Of a DNA stretch of 20,542 nucleotides, positions 17,161-20,542 are shown piece after piece. Under the pieces are notes generated by a model, which saw nothing but the letters and a program-made list of their open reading frames with translations, was not told the origin of the DNA and searched no databases. Each line of letters starts with the position of its first letter. Position 1 is the stretch's first letter. The stretch is from JBGTIS01 sp041745535 (lineage in GTDB: Bacteria; Bacteroidota; Bacteroidia; Cytophagales; Cyclobacteriaceae), in contig JBGTIS010000227.1 of the NCBI GenBank assembly GCA_041745535.1, positions 1 through 20,542 of the forward strand. The letters are read 5' to 3'. Made by a program: the position numbers and the translations under genes.

Positions 17161-18000
17161 ATGAAAAATACAGCTTTACTACTTTCTTCCCTGTATTTAC
17201 TATTAGGACTTTTTTTCCTGGGATCGTGTGTATCAAAAAAGAAATATCTATCCAGTTTAGAGCGCATCAGCCGCATGAAACAGGATAGTACTGATTTCGA
17301 ACAAAGAATTGAGGGTCTTGATCAGGATAAGAATAACCTGCGACAGGAAGTTCAGGCTTCGCAGGCAAAAGCTAAAACGCTAAGCCTGGAACTTGAAGGC
17401 CGGGAAAAAGATATTCAACAAAAGGAATTGCTATTGGATCGTCAGAATAACCTGCTTTACGAAAAAGCACAGCAACTTAATGACTTACAGACAAAAATTG
17501 ATCAGCAGAATCAGATTGTAAATAACTTAAAAAATACCGTAGCCAATGCACTGGTTAACTTTGCCGATGATGAATTAACCGTTAATGTTAAAAGCGGGAA
17601 AGTTTACTTATCTCTGTCAGAGAACCTGCTTTTTCCTTCAGGAAGTTCGCGCCTCGACAAACAGGGAGCGGAAGCTTTGGGAAAATTAGCCTCTGTACTG
17701 AATACCAATCCGAATATTGAAATCCTTATAGAAGGCCATACTGATTCTATTCCGATTTCCAGCAATATCTACAAAGACAATTGGGACCTGAGTGTAGCCC
17801 GGGCTACTTCCATTGTACGCTTATTAGCGAATGAGTACAAGGTAGACGGCAGCCGCCTGACAGCATCGGGCCGGGCCGAATACCAACCGGTAGATACGAA
17901 CACGACTAAAGAAGGCCGGGCCAAGAACCGACGCACCGAAATCATACTTTCGCCCAAACTCGAGGAATTGTTTGAACTGATTGAAAATACTTCGCAATAG
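17161..18000 (+). CDS. OmpA-domain lipoprotein with coiled coil
   Basis: A 279-residue outer-membrane lipoprotein. The N terminus has a hydrophobic stretch and lipobox LGSC with Cys23 as the lipidated residue. Residues about 30-128 are rich in Q, E, K, D and L in heptad style and predict a long coiled coil. Residues about 145-265 form an OmpA C-terminal peptidoglycan-binding domain: LLFPSGSSRLDKQG (156-169), ILIEGHTDS (188-196), NWDLSVARA (207-215), SGRAEYQP and KNRRTEIILSP. Asp195 and Arg214 are in the positions that contact meso-diaminopimelate in OmpA. It should tether the outer membrane to the cell wall, with the coiled coil as a spacer. The stop is only 2 bases from that of the converging SMP-30-like gene. 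There is a 253-base gap upstream that must hold its promoter, but I see no perfect TAnnTTTG. Confidence 0.92.
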   Translation: MKNTALLLSSLYLLLGLFFLGSCVSKKKYLSSLERISRMKQDSTDFEQRIEGLDQDKNNLRQEVQASQAKAKTLSLELEGREKDIQQKELLLDRQNNLLYEKAQQLNDLQTKIDQQNQIVNNLKNTVANALVNFADDELTVNVKSGKVYLSLSENLLFPSGSSRLDKQGAEALGKLASVLNTNPNIEILIEGHTDSIPISSNIYKDNWDLSVARATSIVRLLANEYKVDGSRLTASGRAEYQPVDTNTTKEGRAKNRRTEIILSPKLEELFELIENTSQ

Positions 18001-18002
18001 TT

Positions 18003-18893
18003 CTATTCCACATAAAAATCAGCAGGAACTCCCTTTACACCAGGGTTAACGGCAAATAAACCGCCGCTTAGGGGATACTTTTCCTTTTGCGCATCGGTCA
18101 AACCTTTACGGGCTGTCGTAATGTATAAAACATCCAGATTTTCATTGCCAAAAGCGCAGGAAGTAATGTTATGGGCAGGCAATTGTATCGTTTGTAAAAG
18201 TTCGCCAGTTTCCGGGTTCCACCTGCCTACTATACCCCCATTCCATATGGCTATCCAAAGCATACCTTCTTCATCAATGGTCATACCATCAGGAAAACCT
18301 AATGATGCTAGTATGGTAATAATAATTCTGGGCGAACGTATTTCTCCGGTTTCGTTATTGTAGTCAAATGCCCGAACCTCATAAGTAGGGGTATCAATGT
18401 AATACATCGTTGTATGATCTGATGACCAGATAATGCCATTGGAAATGGTAACAGCTGCCACCATTTTTTTTGTATCGCCATTATTATTAATCCTGTAAAG
18501 AGAACCTTTTCCTTGTTCTTCCTCCAAACCCATAGAGCCTACCCAGAGTCGGCCGGCCGGGTCGCACTTCCCATCGTTAAAACGCATTCCAGCTACATTT
18601 TCTTCCGGATTAGTAATAAAAGTTAGCTGCTCACTTTCCATATCCAATAAAAAAATTCCGTTTTGTAAAGCCACAACTACCTGGCCCGTAGTAGTGGGTA
18701 CAACAGTACCAATTCGCTGATTCAATAAAATTTCCCGGTTGTACCGGTTGGCAGGATCAAAAATATAGAGTTTTTTTCCTTCAATATCCACCCAGTACAA
18801 TTGCTGGGTTGTAGGGTTCCAGATGGCTCCTTCGCCTAAAGTGGCTTTCGCATCCAAAACTAATTCCGCTTTTAATGTTGGTGATTTTCGCAT
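18003..18893 (-). CDS. SMP-30/gluconolactonase/LRE-family protein
   Basis: A 296-residue six-bladed beta-propeller of the SMP-30/gluconolactonase family, which hydrolyses sugar lactones with one divalent metal. The metal ligands are visible: Glu21 in LGEGAIWNP, Asn152 in ISNGIIWS, Asp202 in GFPDGMTID. Asn106 in RFNDGKCDPAGRLWVG is the usual substrate-side residue. Repeated blade signatures such as LYWVDIEGKKLY, LWVGSMG and LWIAIWNGG are obvious. No signal peptide is present, so it is cytoplasmic. Length matches the family (about 290-300). A sugar-acid lactone is the likely substrate, but related enzymes accept other lactones or are not enzymes. It is divergent from the Tat-exported phosphotriesterase-family gene, with 172 bases between start codons, and convergent with the OmpA-domain gene. 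The start is ATG at 18893. Confidence 0.92.
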   Translation of the reverse strand: MRKSPTLKAELVLDAKATLGEGAIWNPTTQQLYWVDIEGKKLYIFDPANRYNREILLNQRIGTVVPTTTGQVVVALQNGIFLLDMESEQLTFITNPEENVAGMRFNDGKCDPAGRLWVGSMGLEEEQGKGSLYRINNNGDTKKMVAAVTISNGIIWSSDHTTMYYIDTPTYEVRAFDYNNETGEIRSPRIIITILASLGFPDGMTIDEEGMLWIAIWNGGIVGRWNPETGELLQTIQLPAHNITSCAFGNENLDVLYITTARKGLTDAQKEKYPLSGGLFAVNPGVKGVPADFYVE

Positions 18894-19065
18894 AGCATGA
18901 AATTAAAAAAATTAACTACAAAGGCAATGGTATATATTTTTCAGTTTATTCCTTTTAGTAGAAAAAAAATCTTATTAAAATCAGAAACCTTTTTCAAAAC
19001 CTATATATTGTCGCATCCAGATCTAACATTTTAAATTGTTCTGTTTCACTCCAATTCTATACAAT

Positions 19066-20112
19066 ATGGAAAACCTACTATTAACGCGCCGGAACTGGCT
19101 CAAAAAAACAGGACTAGCTTGCAGTGCGCTTGGCTTATATCCTATTCTACCTTTTGAAAGTGAAAATTATATCATGACCGTAAATGGACCCATAAAAGCC
19201 AAAAAAACAGGAAAAATCCTTCCTCATGAACATATCATGGTGGATTTTATTGGCGCTGAACAGGCAAATCCAAACCGGTATAACCGTGATGAGGTTTTTG
19301 ACAAAGCCTTACCTTTTTTACTGGATGCAAAAAAACTGGGTTGCCGTACTCTGTTCGAGTGCACGCCCAACTATTTGGGCAGAGATCCGGAACTATTGAA
19401 AGCACTTTCTGAAGCCAGTGGCCTGCATATAATTACCAACACCGGGTATTATGCTGCCAATCAATACAAGCATCTGCCTGAACATGCCAAACAGGCAACA
19501 GCGCGACAAATAGCACAAAAATGGATTGATGAATGGGAACAGGGAATTGATGGAACTGCTGTGAAACCGGGATTTATCAAAATTGGTAACGACCCTGGTG
19601 AGCATATTAACTATGACCAAAAACTAATACGGGCAGCAGCAAAAACACATCTGGCCACCGGGCTTACCATTGCCAATCATCTGAGCTCAGGATATAACGC
19701 CATTGAAAAAATAGATATATTAAATATTTTAAAAGAAGAGGGAGTAGGAGCAAATGCCTGGATTTGGGTACACGCGCAAAATGAAAAAGATAAAAACAAA
19801 CATATTGAAGTAGCACGGCAAGGCGCCTGGATTGAATTTGATAGTATTTCACCGGAGCAACTCGACTGGCATGCGGAACTGGTAAACCACATGCGAAAGG
19901 AAGGTTTTTTATCGCGAACACTTATTTCGCATGATGCAGGCTGGTACCATGTAGGAGAGCAGGATGGCGGTAATTACCGCGGTTATGACCTGCTTTTTAA
20001 CTCTTTTTTGCCAAAACTGAAAACATTAGGTTTTCACAATGCCGACATTGAACAACTTATGCATAAAAATCCCGCGAAAGCTTTTTGCATTCAAAAACGA
20101 CCCGTCAAATAA
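19066..20112 (+). CDS. Tat-exported phosphotriesterase-family metalloenzyme
   Basis: A 348-residue amidohydrolase-superfamily protein from the ATG at 19066. An in-frame TTG at 19036 would add ten residues, but the ATG places a twin-arginine signal, TRRNWLKK (7-14), correctly near the N terminus. The metal site is complete: HEH at 54-56 (His54, His56), the bridging lysine Lys172 in GFIKIG, His205 in IANHLSS, His236 in WVHAQN and Asp290 in ISHDAGWY. These match the six ligands of phosphotriesterase. Family members act as lactonases, phosphotriesterases or unknown hydrolases; natural substrates are mostly lactones or carboxylic esters. Tat export implies the folded metalloenzyme works in the periplasm. 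A terminator hairpin follows. The 142-base region upstream of the TTG shows no perfect TAnnTTTG match. Confidence 0.88.
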   Translation: MENLLLTRRNWLKKTGLACSALGLYPILPFESENYIMTVNGPIKAKKTGKILPHEHIMVDFIGAEQANPNRYNRDEVFDKALPFLLDAKKLGCRTLFECTPNYLGRDPELLKALSEASGLHIITNTGYYAANQYKHLPEHAKQATARQIAQKWIDEWEQGIDGTAVKPGFIKIGNDPGEHINYDQKLIRAAAKTHLATGLTIANHLSSGYNAIEKIDILNILKEEGVGANAWIWVHAQNEKDKNKHIEVARQGAWIEFDSISPEQLDWHAELVNHMRKEGFLSRTLISHDAGWYHVGEQDGGNYRGYDLLFNSFLPKLKTLGFHNADIEQLMHKNPAKAFCIQKRPVK

Positions 20113-20150
20113 AAAACCATCCTGGTGCAGGATGGTGTGTAATTTTTTAT
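20111..20150. terminator. Bidirectional intrinsic terminator
   Basis: An 8-bp perfect stem (ACCATCCT at 20116-20123, AGGATGGT at 20129-20136) with a 5-base loop. On the minus strand a run of T follows the stem at once (complement of 20111-20115), a strong terminator for the TerB-like gene. On the plus strand the T run comes 6 bases later, so termination of the phosphotriesterase-family gene is plausible but weaker. Confidence 0.8.
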
Positions 20151-20169
20151 TGATTTATCGCTGTTTTGC

Positions 20170-20529
20170 TTACCGGTTCCAGATGTTACGAATAGCATCA
20201 ACAATATTATCCAGGTATTCTTTTTCAAAACCTAATCGGGTAGCTATATTCAAACACAACTCATACTCTTTATCAGAAATGTCGCCATCAATCATAGACA
20301 TAAAAATCGCGTCCGAAAGCTGGTCCTCCCGATCCATTTTATTCATAGGAACAACAAATTCGAGTTGGTCGGCCCCTTCAATAATTCCCTGAACGTTTTC
20401 ACTTGATAAACCAATTTCTTCCGCTCGGTCGGCTAAAAACTCCCGCTCTCTGGCGTCAAGGTAACCGTCTGCCGCCGCTATTGCCACCAGATTTTTGAAA
20501 TGCTCTAACTTCAAAGTTTTGTTTTTCAT
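20170..20529 (-). CDS. TerB-like small acidic helical protein
   Basis: A 119-residue, mostly helical protein that resembles the TerB / tellurite-resistance-type fold. It contains two copies of a DGx(L/I)(D/S)xxE pattern: DGYLDARE at 21-28 and DGDISDKE at 81-88. They are spaced 60 residues apart, which fits an internal duplication of a helix-loop-helix unit. In TerB these acidic loops can bind divalent ions. It has no signal peptide or membrane segment, so it is cytoplasmic. No other ter genes are near, so tellurite resistance should not be inferred; stand-alone TerB-like proteins are common in Bacteroidota with unknown roles. Start is ATG at 20529; only 13 bases upstream are in view, so its promoter and any operon partner lie outside the window. 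The terminator hairpin lies 34 bases beyond the stop. Confidence 0.75.
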   Translation of the reverse strand: MKNKTLKLEHFKNLVAIAAADGYLDAREREFLADRAEEIGLSSENVQGIIEGADQLEFVVPMNKMDREDQLSDAIFMSMIDGDISDKEYELCLNIATRLGFEKEYLDNIVDAIRNIWNR

Positions 20530-20542
20530 TTAATTATTTAAC

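Overview
The window looks like chromosomal DNA of a Bacteroidota species, most likely from the Cytophagales side of the phylum. This rests on the AT-rich composition, the near absence of Shine-Dalgarno sequences before most genes, a candidate -7 element of the Bacteroidota TAnnTTTG type, and protein styles typical of the phylum: a single-chain glycine dehydrogenase, a small OmpA-type lipoprotein, a secreted DinB-fold protein and a Tat-exported phosphotriesterase-family protein. I do not assign a genus.

Region 1 (about 1-11339, all on the minus strand, transcribed right to left) is a surface-polysaccharide locus. In transcription order it holds: sulfotransferase, Wzx-like flippase, GT4 glycosyltransferase, Wzy/O-antigen-ligase-like membrane protein, two sulfotransferases, GT4, sulfotransferase, GT4, GT4. 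It probably runs on past the left edge. With four sulfotransferase-fold proteins of visibly different types interleaved with four glycosyltransferases, a flippase and a polymerase, the simplest reading is a pathway for a sulfated exopolysaccharide, capsule or O-antigen. Lipid-linked units would be built by the GT4 enzymes, sulfated from PAPS, flipped and polymerised. No PAPS synthesis, initiating sugar-phosphate transferase or outer-membrane export gene is in view. This locus is the most interesting part of the window.

Region 2 (11340-11839) is a 500-base AT-rich gap between divergent transcription units. It has no credible gene. It carries a candidate promoter and four copies of GTTATC/GATAAC upstream of gcvP.

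Region 3 (11840-20542) is ordinary chromosome. gcvP (glycine cleavage P-protein) is on the plus strand. Facing it is a tight minus-strand operon of a secreted DinB-fold protein, a SAM methyltransferase and a secreted alpha/beta-hydrolase esterase. Next come an OmpA-domain lipoprotein (+), an SMP-30/gluconolactonase-family protein (-), a divergent Tat-exported phosphotriesterase-family metalloenzyme (+), and a small TerB-like protein (-). A hairpin terminator separates the last two. Several neighbours meet tail to tail with only 2-10 bases between their stop codons.
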